Source of the DNA: Macrococcoides canis
GTDB taxonomy: Bacteria > Bacillota > Bacilli > Staphylococcales > Staphylococcaceae
Direction of reading: 5' to 3'
NCBI RefSeq assembly: GCF_002119805.1
Contig: NZ_CP021059.1
Span: 682,001-746,000 of the forward strand
DNA: 64,000 bases
The notes under the pieces were generated by a model. The model searched no databases. It was not told the origin of the DNA and saw only the letters and a list, made by a program, of their open reading frames with translations. Shown here in pieces: positions 37,053 to 45,039 of the stretch. The translations under genes and the position numbers were made by a program. How positions within the stretch are numbered: the stretch's first letter is position 1; each line of letters opens with the position of its first letter.

Positions 37053-38117
37053 TTATCCATTATGATATTTATACAGCCACAGGACGCCGGATTTCATAAG
37101 TCGTGCGAGTCTGCCGGTAACGGTTTTTTCCATTAAGAAGGCAAATCCTTCTTTATCTCCTAGAGAGCCCATAAATCCTTGAACTTTAAGTTCTGGCATC
37201 GTTTCAGGAAGCGGCTTATTCTGCCATACGTGTTTCATAACATCTACGATCTGTTCTGCCTGCAGTTCAGCGAGTTGTGCACTTGGTGCATGTGGTAATG
37301 CGGCACAGTCACCTACAACGTACACATTATTATGTTCAGGTATTTGATGATATTGATTCACTTTGACACGATTCCCGTCCCCAAGTTCCACTGGTAATGT
37401 GCGAACGAGTTCGACAGGTTGTATTCCTGCTGTCCATACACATATATCGACTTCATATGTGACATCGTTGTTATATAGCTTTCCAGGTTCTACTTTAACA
37501 ACGTTAGAGTTTGGTATCACTTCAACGTCGTTCTTATCGAACCATTTCTTTACGTATGCACTTAATTTCTCTGGGAATGCAGGAAGTATGCGTTCTCCGC
37601 GGTCAAAGAGTCGAATCTTCAGATCCTTTCTTGATTCACGTAATTCACTCGCTAGTTCGATACCACTTAAACCTGCACCGACAATACCAACGCAGCTTCC
37701 GCTTGGTAAGTCAGCAATCGCCTGATATGTTTTGCGTGCTTTCGTCATCGTCTGAATACTGTACGTGTATTCTTCAGCACCCGGTACGTTATGATATTTA
37801 TCTTCACAGCCGAGTCCGATAACGAGTTCATCGTAATCTACATGATTTTCACCGAGAGAAATAATCTGCTTATCCAAGTCGATATGTGTGATTTCCCCGA
37901 AGACGATATTCAGTCGTTTGTCCTTTGGAAATTCCACGCGTACATCTTTATCCGATTCCGTTCCAGCTGCGAGCGCATAGAACTCCGTCTTAAGTCCGTG
38001 AAATGGTATCTTATCAATTAATGTAATATTGTACTCATCCGGTAATGTATTAGGCAAAAGACGTTGCATAATACGCATATTACCGTATCCCCCACCAAGT
38101 AACACTAAATTTTTCAT
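37053..38117 (-). CDS. yutJ: NAD(P)/FAD-dependent oxidoreductase, NDH-like (YutJ)
   Basis: Pyridine nucleotide-disulfide oxidoreductase family flavoprotein, 354 residues. The FAD dinucleotide fold is LVLLGGGYGNMR, the second NAD-binding fold VGIVGAGLSGIELASELR, and the C-terminal FAD motif VYVVGDCAALPHAPSAQLAE. It is related to but shorter than the NDH-2 encoded at 39023 and lacks that protein's C-terminal membrane-binding region length. GGGGAG precedes the ATG. Its electron acceptor is unknown. Confidence 0.88.
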   Translation of the reverse strand: MKNLVLLGGGYGNMRIMQRLLPNTLPDEYNITLIDKIPFHGLKTEFYALAAGTESDKDVRVEFPKDKRLNIVFGEITHIDLDKQIISLGENHVDYDELVIGLGCEDKYHNVPGAEEYTYSIQTMTKARKTYQAIADLPSGSCVGIVGAGLSGIELASELRESRKDLKIRLFDRGERILPAFPEKLSAYVKKWFDKNDVEVIPNSNVVKVEPGKLYNNDVTYEVDICVWTAGIQPVELVRTLPVELGDGNRVKVNQYHQIPEHNNVYVVGDCAALPHAPSAQLAELQAEQIVDVMKHVWQNKPLPETMPELKVQGFMGSLGDKEGFAFLMEKTVTGRLARLMKSGVLWLYKYHNG

Positions 38118-38181
38118 TGTATTCTCCCCATTTGTAAGTCAAAGTTCTATAGTTTTTATACAATTTAAATTATAATATAGT

Positions 38182-38222
38182 TTGACTTTAATTTATAGCG
38201 ATTGTAAGTATCTCGCTATAAA
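38182..38222 (+). promoter_or_regulatory. Putative yuzB promoter with inverted repeat
   Basis: TTGACT (38182-38187), 17 bp, TAAGTA (38205-38210). An inverted repeat TTTATAGCGA-N11-TCGCTATAAA spans from the spacer past the -10, a possible operator in this divergent yutJ/yuzB region. Confidence 0.4.
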
Positions 38223-38276
38223 AAAACTTAATGATTCTTGATAAGTAATAGTTATCATGTTTAAAAGGATGATCAG

Positions 38277-38513
38277 ATGAATCCAATCGTAGAATTTTGT
38301 ATTTCTAATTTAGCTAAAGGCGGTCAGGTCGTTTTTGATGAGTTATCTCAGGATGAGCATCTGGACGTACTTGAATATGGGTGTCTGACTTATTGTGGAC
38401 AGTGTAACGACAGCCTATATGCACTGGTTAATGGTGATATCGTTACTGGGGAGACACCTGAAGCGTTAAAGAAGAATATTTATCAGCACATAGAAGAAAC
38501 ATGGATTTTTTAG
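38277..38513 (+). CDS. yuzB: YuzB-like DUF1450 protein (UPF0349)
   Basis: Conserved Firmicute protein, 78 residues, function unknown. The start [12 protein letters not shown] and the [15 protein letters not shown] block with its CxxC are family hallmarks; an additional Cys lies in YGCLTYC. AAGGATGATCAG precedes the ATG. Its stop is 11 bp before the HesB-type gene, and ndh lies just downstream, the same cluster as in B. subtilis. The cysteine-rich pattern is consistent with metal binding, but this is not established. Confidence 0.87.
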   Translation: MNPIVEFCISNLAKGGQVVFDELSQDEHLDVLEYGCLTYCGQCNDSLYALVNGDIVTGETPEALKKNIYQHIEETWIF

Positions 38514-38524
38514 GAGGTAATACG

Positions 38525-38884
38525 ATGTCAACAGTAATTTTAACGGAAGCAGCAGCGTATGAAGTGAAATCGATGATGGAGAAAAACGGTATGCCGGATG
38601 GCTATTTAAAGATATCGGTCAAAGGTGGTGGCTGCACCGGATTATCATATGGTATGAGTGCAGAAGAGGCACCAGCGGATAATGATGAAGTACTTGATTT
38701 CTATGGTGTAAAGGTACTTGTAGATAAAGCAGACGCACCCATATTAAATGGAACGACTGTAGACTTCAAACAGTCGTTGATGGGTGGCGGCTTTGCAATC
38801 GAGAACCCGAATGCAATCGCTTCGTGTGGTTGCGGCAGCTCATTCAGAACGAAAGATGTGGCGGGGACACCTGAGAACTGTTAA
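38525..38884 (+). CDS. A-type Fe-S carrier (HesB/IscA/SufA family)
   Basis: Iron-sulfur cluster carrier protein, 119 residues. The three cluster ligands are Cys37 in GGGCTGLSY and Cys101/Cys103 in SCGCGSSF. ATG 38525 is chosen because AGGAGG lies directly upstream; an in-frame start at 38501 would overlap yuzB. Together with nfu it likely distributes clusters made by the suf system to targets such as LipA. Confidence 0.94.
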   Translation: MSTVILTEAAAYEVKSMMEKNGMPDGYLKISVKGGGCTGLSYGMSAEEAPADNDEVLDFYGVKVLVDKADAPILNGTTVDFKQSLMGGGFAIENPNAIASCGCGSSFRTKDVAGTPENC

Positions 38885-38899
38885 ACAGTTTTTATTTTA
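38876..38899 (+). terminator. Weak terminator after the HesB-type gene
   Basis: Six-bp stem AACTGT/ACAGTT with loop TAA (the stop codon) followed by TTTATTTT. Short stem, so uncertain. Confidence 0.4.
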
Positions 38900-38910
38900 C
38901 TTGTATATGC

Positions 38911-38939
38911 TTGAATTCAAAGTGTAAAAGGATTATTAT
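38911..38939 (+). promoter_or_regulatory. Promoter of ndh
   Basis: TTGAAT (38911-38916), 17 bp, TATTAT (38934-38939). The Rex-type operator begins 26 bases after the -10. Confidence 0.6.
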
Positions 38940-38965
38940 AAAAGGTGGAATATTTAAAATTATAT

Positions 38966-38983
38966 TTGTGACATATCTCACAA
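38966..38983. promoter_or_regulatory. Rex-type operator upstream of ndh
   Basis: TTGTGACATATCTCACAA is a perfect inverted repeat (TTGTGA-N6-TCACAA) that fits the Firmicute Rex site TTGTGAA-N4-TTCACAA at all but the two inner positions. Rex senses NADH/NAD+ and controls ndh in B. subtilis. Confidence 0.72.
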
Positions 38984-39022
38984 GATTATTGAATCAAAAT
39001 TATATAAGAATGGGTGAAATCG

Positions 39023-40240
39023 ATGGGATTTGAGAGAAAGAAAGTTGTTATTTTAGGTGGAGGCTATGCTGGCTTACAGACAGCGACTAAACTTCAGAAG
39101 TTAGTAAGTTCACAAGATTGTGATATTACGTTGATCAACAAGAATGAATATCACTATGAAGCAACTTGGTTACATGAAGCTTCAGCAGGTACACGTGAAT
39201 ACCAAGATTGTTTATATCCAATTGCAAGTGTATTAAATCAATCTAAAGTTGACTTTGTTACTGCAGAAGTTACAAAGATCAACAAAGACGAGAAAACTGT
39301 TGAAACGACTAAAGGAACGTTCAATTTTGATGTTTTAGTTGTAGCATTAGGTTTCGAATCTGAAACATTCGGCATTTCTGGTATGAAAGAACATGCTTTC
39401 CAAATTGAGAATATCAATACTGCACGTCGTATTGCTACGCATATTGAAGAGCGTTTCGCACATTATGCAAACAGCACAGACAAAGATGATAAAGACTTAG
39501 CAATCCTAGTTGGTGGCGCAGGATTCACTGGTATCGAGCTATTAGGTGAGCTTGTTGAACGTATTCCTGAACTATGTAAAGAATACAATATCGATCAGTC
39601 TAAAGTAAAAGTAACATGTGTTGAAGCAGCACCGAAAATGTTACCGATGTTCTCTGAAACATTAGTGAAGTACGTTGTAGATTATCTTGAAGCACGTGGT
39701 GTTGAATTCAAGATTGCTACACCAATCGTTGCAGCAAACGAAAATGGTTTCGTAGTTAAAGTTGACGACAAAGAAGAACAGCTTTATGCAAATACAGTAA
39801 TCTGGGCTGCTGGTGTACGTGGTTCTAAGTTAATGGAAGAATCATTTGATGGCGTTAAGCGTGGTCGTATCGTAGTGCGTGAAGACCTGCGCATCGACGG
39901 TTACGATGATATCTTCGTTATCGGTGACTGTTCAGCAGTGATGGTTGGCGAAGGTGACAATAAACGTCCATTACCAACGACAGCTCAAATTGCAATGCAG
40001 CAAGGTGAATTTACTGCAGATGCGATTAAACGTTTATTAAACAATGAGAAATTAGCTACTTTCGAATATGATGACAAAGGTACAGTATGTTCATTAGGTT
40101 CACACGATGGTGTAGGTGTTGTATTCGGTAAAGAAATTACTGGTAAGAAAGCAGCATTTATGAAGAAATTAATCGATACACGTGCTGTATTCAAAATTGG
40201 TGGTACAGGTGTAGCATTCAAAAAAGGTAAATTTCTATAA
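39023..40240 (+). CDS. ndh: Type II NADH dehydrogenase
   Basis: Non-proton-pumping NADH:menaquinone oxidoreductase, the entry point of the respiratory chain. 405 residues, very close to S. aureus NDH-2. FAD-binding [12 protein letters not shown], the conserved [16 protein letters not shown]-binding [16 protein letters not shown], and FVIGDCSAV followed by [11 protein letters not shown] are present. ATG 39023 has GGTG upstream at suitable spacing; a GTG at 39014 is less likely. The Rex-type operator before it suggests induction when NADH accumulates. The C-terminal amphipathic region should attach it to the membrane. Confidence 0.96.
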   Translation: MGFERKKVVILGGGYAGLQTATKLQKLVSSQDCDITLINKNEYHYEATWLHEASAGTREYQDCLYPIASVLNQSKVDFVTAEVTKINKDEKTVETTKGTFNFDVLVVALGFESETFGISGMKEHAFQIENINTARRIATHIEERFAHYANSTDKDDKDLAILVGGAGFTGIELLGELVERIPELCKEYNIDQSKVKVTCVEAAPKMLPMFSETLVKYVVDYLEARGVEFKIATPIVAANENGFVVKVDDKEEQLYANTVIWAAGVRGSKLMEESFDGVKRGRIVVREDLRIDGYDDIFVIGDCSAVMVGEGDNKRPLPTTAQIAMQQGEFTADAIKRLLNNEKLATFEYDDKGTVCSLGSHDGVGVVFGKEITGKKAAFMKKLIDTRAVFKIGGTGVAFKKGKFL

Positions 40241-40276
40241 TCGTTATAGAATTTGTATAAAGAATCTAAGTTTGTA

Positions 40277-40309
40277 GGGATGGGATGCAATGTCCCATCC
40301 TTTTTATTT
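40277..40309 (+). terminator. Terminator of ndh
   Basis: Perfect stem GGATGGGA/TCCCATCC with loop TGCAATG and a T run, about 37 bases after the stop. Confidence 0.85.
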
Positions 40310-40327
40310 ATATAAAGTGGTGAGTAG

Positions 40328-40807
40328 ATGAAAAGAGATAAAGTATGGCTTGGGGTTAGTGGGCTTGTAATGAATGAGCAAGGAGAATGGCTGGTCGTTA
40401 CGAAGCAATATGGCGGGATGAAAGGGATGTGGAGCTTTCCGGCAGGTTTTGTCGATAATGGAGAGACCGCAGACCAGGCAGTATTAAGAGAAATATATGA
40501 AGAGACGGGTATTGAAGGTTCTGTTGAAGGGGTTATTGGATTACGTACCGGGGTTATTAAAGATATCATTTCAGATAATATGGTCATATTTTTAGTACGT
40601 CCTTTTCATACAGCTATTCGACAAGATATTCCGGACGAAGAGATTAAAGATGTGCAGTTTCGTAGCACTGATGATTTATATCAGGATGATAACTGTAGTC
40701 CTATGGTTAAAGCACTTATCGAAGAGATGCAGGACCCTTTACGTTTAAAGAGCACGACTTCTCCAGGTGCACAGTTTAACTATACACATTACCATTTATT
40801 TTTATAG
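40328..40807 (+). CDS. Nudix hydrolase
   Basis: Hydrolase of a nucleoside diphosphate linked to another moiety, 159 residues. The complete Nudix box G-x5-E-x7-REIYEETGI spans residues 40-62 (starting GFVDNGE). GTGGTGAG precedes the ATG. It starts a run with yuiB and the aminopeptidase-like gene, spaced 10 bp each, so an operon is likely. Substrate (ADP-ribose, NADH, mutagenic nucleotide or other) cannot be told. Confidence 0.9.
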   Translation: MKRDKVWLGVSGLVMNEQGEWLVVTKQYGGMKGMWSFPAGFVDNGETADQAVLREIYEETGIEGSVEGVIGLRTGVIKDIISDNMVIFLVRPFHTAIRQDIPDEEIKDVQFRSTDDLYQDDNCSPMVKALIEEMQDPLRLKSTTSPGAQFNYTHYHLFL

Positions 40808-40817
40808 GAGGATTCAA

Positions 40818-41138
40818 GTGACAGCATTATTACAATTAATTATTTCTACGCTCTTGTTTTTTGTACTGTTTTTCGGAATCGCATTTATACTCAATATGCT
40901 GTTGAAATCTACGTGGATCATGACAGTGCTTTATCCTTTTGTCGTATTTGCAATCGTGGATAAGATTTCTACAGCAGATTATATACTGAAACCAAAATTC
41001 GCAATTAGCCAGCTTATACGTGGCATCACACATCTAATGCCCGCCGATATCATCATGTTATCAGGTGGATTTATCGGTGCAGTGACAGCAGGATTTGTGA
41101 TTCGCAATTTACGTCGTAGCGGTTACAGCATGTTTTAG
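40818..41138 (+). CDS. yuiB: YuiB-like membrane protein
   Basis: Small integral membrane protein, 106 residues, with about three hydrophobic segments (6-28, 33-47, 76-95). Resembles B. subtilis YuiB, whose gene also neighbours ndh-like and antiporter genes. GTG 40818 is chosen as AGGAGG is seven bases upstream; the in-frame ATG 40767 lies inside the Nudix gene. Function unknown. Confidence 0.82.
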   Translation: MTALLQLIISTLLFFVLFFGIAFILNMLLKSTWIMTVLYPFVVFAIVDKISTADYILKPKFAISQLIRGITHLMPADIIMLSGGFIGAVTAGFVIRNLRRSGYSMF

Positions 41139-41148
41139 AGGTGAGCAG

Positions 41149-42117
41149 ATGAATAATGAAGTTAAAGCACATATAGCACGCTATATGTGTTTTTTACCAT
41201 CACAAATAAGCCAGTTGAAACCTTATATTGATGACGATCTATTTAATGATATTAAGACGGTATATCCATTGCATAGTAACGAAATCATCATCAGAGAAAT
41301 TAATGGGAAACACTATACTTTAATTCCATGTGGCAATTTGAAGCACTATCAGTTCATCGATGTAAGAAAACTGATGAAAAAGATTGACACGCTTCACTCA
41401 GTACATGCAGAAGTGAATGTTGACTTCACATTGCTCTCTCATTATCTTGACAGTGAGTTTGTAGACATAATTTCAGAACTGATACATAAGAAACAAAAGA
41501 AAGAAATGATAAAGTCTAAAGCAGTACCAATTGATGCAGCAGTATATCGTCATAAAGCACTTGAAATCGAACGTTATTTTCCGCTTTCTTATGATCATGT
41601 TCAGCAAGTAGAAGAAGCAATTGGAGACGGTGAACGACTTTATATTATTATAAGCCATCCACAAAGTGCGCTTTATCATGTAGAACTGAACAATGAAGAT
41701 GTCATGAAAGTTGTTTATCAGCCTGGGACGCAGGAAACAGCGAGAATTGCGTATAATAATCGTCTGATTGAAATCAAATCACCCGTGCCAAACGGGATTA
41801 TCTATGACGCACTCAGCTATGCAAAGCAATATAGAAAAATGCCTGTAATCATAACGCATCTAAACAGTGAAGCATGGATAACGATCAGCGGAACATCAAG
41901 TGCGTATATCGACACATTGCTTCGTTTATCTCTGCCGGTTCGGTTTAGTTATGATGTGGCAACTTCTGAAACTTTATTAACAAAAGCTACAGCCGGTAAG
42001 ATGCTGTTTAACGAAAGCAAGGCGTTTCACTGGATTGATTTCGGGGAGCAGTGGAATTTAACGAGCTATTATCAGTATATTTTAAATAATTTAGTTAAAT
42101 CGGTTGACGAAAAGTGA
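41149..42117 (+). CDS. Degenerate M17 leucyl-aminopeptidase-like protein, active site lost
   Basis: Intact 322-residue gene with a good ribosome site (AGAGGTGAG). Several blocks recall staphylococcal M17 aminopeptidases (about 490 residues): YTLIPCGNLK at 56-65, VEEAIGDGERL before the linker, IEIKSPVPNGIIYDALSYAKQY where M17 enzymes have VEVMNTDAEGRLVLADA, VIITHLNSEAWITISG in place of VIMDFATLTGAAIVALG, and AFHWIDFG near the end. The metal ligands Asp and Glu of DAEGR read Val and Asn here, the Arg is missing, and the segment with the catalytic Lys and DSGG motif is deleted. It sits between yuiB and yuiF, where the aminopeptidase gene lies in S. aureus and B. subtilis. No catalysis expected; homology is by eye. 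Confidence 0.7.
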   Translation: MNNEVKAHIARYMCFLPSQISQLKPYIDDDLFNDIKTVYPLHSNEIIIREINGKHYTLIPCGNLKHYQFIDVRKLMKKIDTLHSVHAEVNVDFTLLSHYLDSEFVDIISELIHKKQKKEMIKSKAVPIDAAVYRHKALEIERYFPLSYDHVQQVEEAIGDGERLYIIISHPQSALYHVELNNEDVMKVVYQPGTQETARIAYNNRLIEIKSPVPNGIIYDALSYAKQYRKMPVIITHLNSEAWITISGTSSAYIDTLLRLSLPVRFSYDVATSETLLTKATAGKMLFNESKAFHWIDFGEQWNLTSYYQYILNNLVKSVDEK

Positions 42118-42168
42118 AAAATGCTTTAGTATGCTAATATATTAGAGAGCTAAAGTGAGGTTAAAAAT

Positions 42169-43482
42169 ATGAATGCAGTTTTAATTGCAGTACTAGTAAT
42201 GGTTGTACTAAGTTTATGCCGACTGAATGTCGTGTTGTCATTATTTATCGGTGCATTGGCAGGTGGACTTGTCTCTGGACTGGGAATAGATAAGACAATC
42301 GGTATCTTTACAGAAGGCATTGTAGATGGCAGTGAAGTAGCCCTCAGCTATGCACTGCTCGGAGGTTTTGCAGCGATATTATCTTACAGTGGTATTACAG
42401 ATTATTTCGTTGAGAAAATTATCAATATGCTTAAAAAAGACAATACAGTTAAGACGAGAACAGTGACGAAAGTGACGATACTTGTGTCATTGATTATTAT
42501 TTCCTGTATGTCTCAAAATATTTTACCGGTACATATTGCTTTTATTCCGATTATTATTCCGCCGCTTTTAAGTTTATTCAATGAACTTAAAGTCGATAGA
42601 CGCTTAATCGCTGTCATATTAACGTTCGGATTAAACTTTCCATATGTATTAATGCCGTATGGATTCGGTTATATCTTCCACGGTATTATTAAAAAAGGAT
42701 TTGATAAAGCAGGTCACCCGATAGAAATGAATCAGATCTTTCCTGCGATGACCATCCCGTCATTAGGATTTATCGTCGGTTTAATATTAGCGTTTATAAT
42801 ATTCAGAAAACCACGCGAATATAAGATGATTCAATTTAAAGAAGAAGTTACGAGAAAAGCATTGAAACCATATGTTGTAATTGTTTCTATCATTGCGATT
42901 ATTGCAACATTTTTAGTACAGCTTACGACAGAATCAATGATTTTCGGTGCACTCGCTGGGATTCTAGTATTTTTCCTGTCCTTTGCATTTGACTGGAAGA
43001 CACTCGACGATGAGCTTGTTTCAGGGATTAAGATTATGGCATATATCGGTGTCGTTATGCTTACCGCGAATGGGTTTGCAAGTGTAATGTCTGAAACAGG
43101 TGATGTTGAACGTTTAGTTGCTGATATGGTTCACTTTACAAATGGATCTAAAGCGTTGACGATTATCTTTATGTTAATTGTAGGACTCATTGTAACACTC
43201 GGTATTGGTTCGTCATTTGCAACGATTCCGATAATTGCAGCGCTCTTTATCCCGCTTGGTGAATCTATCGGTTTATCAACTGCCGCAATTATCGCAGTTA
43301 TCGGTACAGCTGGTGCTTTAGGAGATGCAGGTAGTCCTGCAAGTGATTCTACATTAGGTCCAACCGCTGGACTGAATATGGATGGTCAGCACAATCACAT
43401 ATGGGATACATGTGTACCGACATTCCTGTTATTTAATATCCCGTTAATCATTTGTGGATTTATCGCTGCAATGATATTATAG
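42169..43482 (+). CDS. yuiF: Na+/H+ antiporter family protein (YuiF-like)
   Basis: Polytopic membrane transporter of the Na+/H+ antiporter/NhaC-like ion transporter superfamily, 437 residues with about eleven hydrophobic segments. Family blocks include SQNILPVHIAFIPIIIPPLL, FPYVLMPYGFGYIFH and the C-terminal GTAGALGDAGSPASDST with the conserved Asp pair. GAGG precedes the ATG. The thioesterase gene follows after 21 bp. B. subtilis YuiF has the same neighbourhood. Transported ion is inferred; YuiF-type proteins could carry other substrates. Confidence 0.85.
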   Translation: MNAVLIAVLVMVVLSLCRLNVVLSLFIGALAGGLVSGLGIDKTIGIFTEGIVDGSEVALSYALLGGFAAILSYSGITDYFVEKIINMLKKDNTVKTRTVTKVTILVSLIIISCMSQNILPVHIAFIPIIIPPLLSLFNELKVDRRLIAVILTFGLNFPYVLMPYGFGYIFHGIIKKGFDKAGHPIEMNQIFPAMTIPSLGFIVGLILAFIIFRKPREYKMIQFKEEVTRKALKPYVVIVSIIAIIATFLVQLTTESMIFGALAGILVFFLSFAFDWKTLDDELVSGIKIMAYIGVVMLTANGFASVMSETGDVERLVADMVHFTNGSKALTIIFMLIVGLIVTLGIGSSFATIPIIAALFIPLGESIGLSTAAIIAVIGTAGALGDAGSPASDSTLGPTAGLNMDGQHNHIWDTCVPTFLLFNIPLIICGFIAAMIL

Positions 43483-43503
43483 TCAAAAACGATAGGAGAC
43501 TGT

Positions 43504-43896
43504 ATGGAAGCAATTCATCAATTATTCGAGCAGAACAATTTAATGAACCATCTCAATATGAAGTTTCATTCTTTCGATGGCCAGACGATAATACTTACAA
43601 TGCCAGTACAAAGAGAAGTGACTCAGCCATTTGGTTATCTCCATGGAGGCGCGACTGTCGCCTTATGTGAAACAGCTGCTTCACTCGGGTCAAAACTTCT
43701 CGTTTCAGAAGATGAAATTCCGTTAGGATTAGAAATCAATGCCAATCACATTAGAAGTGTGACGAGCGGGACAGTTGAAGTTCATGCGAGTATCGTCCAT
43801 AAAGGTCGATCGACACATATTTGGCAGATGGAAGTTGTGCAGGGCGAAACACTGATCAGCATCAGCAGGGCGACCATTGCTATCAAGAAGAAATAA
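43504..43896 (+). CDS. Hotdog-fold thioesterase (PaaI/YuxO type)
   Basis: Acyl-CoA thioesterase of the hotdog superfamily, 130 residues. The catalytic helix motif FGYLHGGATVALCETAAS with conserved His-Gly-Gly and Glu is typical; the protein resembles B. subtilis YuxO (MenI), which hydrolyses dihydroxynaphthoyl-CoA in menaquinone synthesis and also lies next to the mrp antiporter genes. TAGGAG precedes the ATG. MenI function is likely but not proven; other PaaI-group thioesterases share the motif. It is convergent with mnhG and shares its terminator. Confidence 0.87.
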   Translation: MEAIHQLFEQNNLMNHLNMKFHSFDGQTIILTMPVQREVTQPFGYLHGGATVALCETAASLGSKLLVSEDEIPLGLEINANHIRSVTSGTVEVHASIVHKGRSTHIWQMEVVQGETLISISRATIAIKKK

Positions 43897-43897
43897 A

Positions 43898-43937
43898 ATA
43901 AACGCATCCGTTAAAGTTACGGATGCGTTTATTTTTT
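43898..43937. terminator. Bidirectional terminator between thioesterase and mnhG
   Basis: Perfect stem AAACGCATCCGT/ACGGATGCGTTT (43900-43930) with loop TAAAGTT; T runs follow on the plus strand, and TATTTTATTT on the minus strand. Confidence 0.88.
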
Positions 43938-43946
43938 ATTCTGATT

Positions 43947-44288
43947 TTATTTAACGTCCTTTAGATCATCTCTGACTGTACTATCAGTATACTTCGTACC
44001 GCTGTAATAGGCGCTGCGCATAATAAGATGAGATCCGATAGGTCCTGTCGTAAAGATAAATAATATCGCAAGAAGTAATGTCGGTTCAAAGTGATGATCT
44101 CGTGCTAAGAAGTACAAGAAAACACCGAACATCATAAACATGACACCTAGCGTGGATGATTTACCTGCAGCGTGCGCTCTCGTATACACATCAGGTAGAC
44201 GAATAAGTCCGATTGCGCTGACACATGATAACAGTGCACCAATCATAATAAAGATAATGCTAATGATCTGTACGATTGTTCCGATCAT
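43947..44288 (-). CDS. mnhG: Na+/H+ antiporter subunit MnhG
   Basis: Small membrane subunit of the multi-component Mnh/Mrp antiporter, 113 residues with about three hydrophobic segments. IGLIRLPDVYTRAHAAGKSSTLGV is the hallmark of the MrpG/PhaG family. ATG 44288 follows GGAGAG; a longer in-frame start at 44324 lies deep in mnhF. Last gene of the operon, closed by the shared terminator. Confidence 0.93.
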   Translation of the reverse strand: MIGTIVQIISIIFIMIGALLSCVSAIGLIRLPDVYTRAHAAGKSSTLGVMFMMFGVFLYFLARDHHFEPTLLLAILFIFTTGPIGSHLIMRSAYYSGTKYTDSTVRDDLKDVK

Positions 44289-44562
44289 ATTCCACGATCT
44301 CTCCTTTTTGCATAAATTTCGCAAACGCTGTTGTTCCTAAGAAAGCGAGAACTGCGAGCAGCATGATAATACTGATGAAATATTTTGTATTTAATAATAC
44401 TGAGAATAATGCGATCATTGCCATCAGTGAAATGCCTAATGCATCTAAACCGACAACGCGATCTGCAAGTGTTGGTCCTTTTATCACTCGATATAATATG
44501 CCAAGCATTGCAAAAGAAACGAGAATCAACGCAATAATAATTATTATGTCCATATCTATCAT
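44260..44562 (-). CDS. mnhF: Na+/H+ antiporter subunit MnhF
   Basis: Membrane subunit of the Mnh/Mrp complex, 100 residues, about three membrane segments. KGPTLADRVVGLDALG is the family signature. AGGAGATTGG precedes ATG 44562, which overlaps the mnhE stop by 4 bp; its 3' end overlaps mnhG by 29 bp. Tight overlap throughout the operon indicates coupled translation of the subunits. Confidence 0.93.
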   Translation of the reverse strand: MIDMDIIIIIALILVSFAMLGILYRVIKGPTLADRVVGLDALGISLMAMIALFSVLLNTKYFISIIMLLAVLAFLGTTAFAKFMQKGEIVEYDRNNRTDH

Positions 44563-45038
44563 TGGATACCAATCTCCTTTATCGCTTTTTCAAAAGACTG
44601 TTTGATGCCTTCACATTCAGATTCGATATCACTGAAATCGATAGAATGAATATAAAGTTTAGATTTATCATCACTCACTGCTACAACAACGGTACCAGGT
44701 GTAAGTGTGATAAGCAGAGATAACAGACTAATTTCCCAGTCTTTTCTTAGAGATGTCTCATAAGTGAAAAATGCAGGCTTTATATCCACTTTTGGTGCCA
44801 TAACAATCTTTAATACACCGATATTTGCTTTAAAGAGTTCAAGGATAAAGATTGCAAATAATCGCAATACCTTCAGGAACGGAATGAGATAAAATCCACC
44901 TGGCAGAAATGGACGCATAATATACAGCGCAAACAAACCGAATAGATATCCCAAAATGAGATTACCAAGTGAAGCTGAACCGGTCATGATCACCCACATG
45001 ATGACCAGGCCGATATGAATAATAAGTTGTATTGCCAT
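44559..45038 (-). CDS. mnhE: Na+/H+ antiporter subunit MnhE
   Basis: Membrane subunit of the Mnh/Mrp antiporter, 159 residues: hydrophobic N-terminal half and a C-terminal cytosolic part with LRKDWEISLLSLLITLTPGTVV and YIHSIDFSD, typical of MrpE. GGGGGTG precedes the ATG, which begins one base after the mnhD stop. Confidence 0.94.
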   Translation of the reverse strand: MAIQLIIHIGLVIMWVIMTGSASLGNLILGYLFGLFALYIMRPFLPGGFYLIPFLKVLRLFAIFILELFKANIGVLKIVMAPKVDIKPAFFTYETSLRKDWEISLLSLLITLTPGTVVVAVSDDKSKLYIHSIDFSDIESECEGIKQSFEKAIKEIGIQ

Positions 45039-45039
45039 A

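Noticed and set aside
37363-38021. Plus-strand frames of 76 to 120 codons
   Set aside because: Antisense to the yutJ flavoprotein gene, Ser/Pro-rich shadow translations.
39985-40587. Minus-strand frame of 200 codons
   Set aside because: Antisense to the certain ndh and Nudix genes; no family resemblance, no ribosome site.
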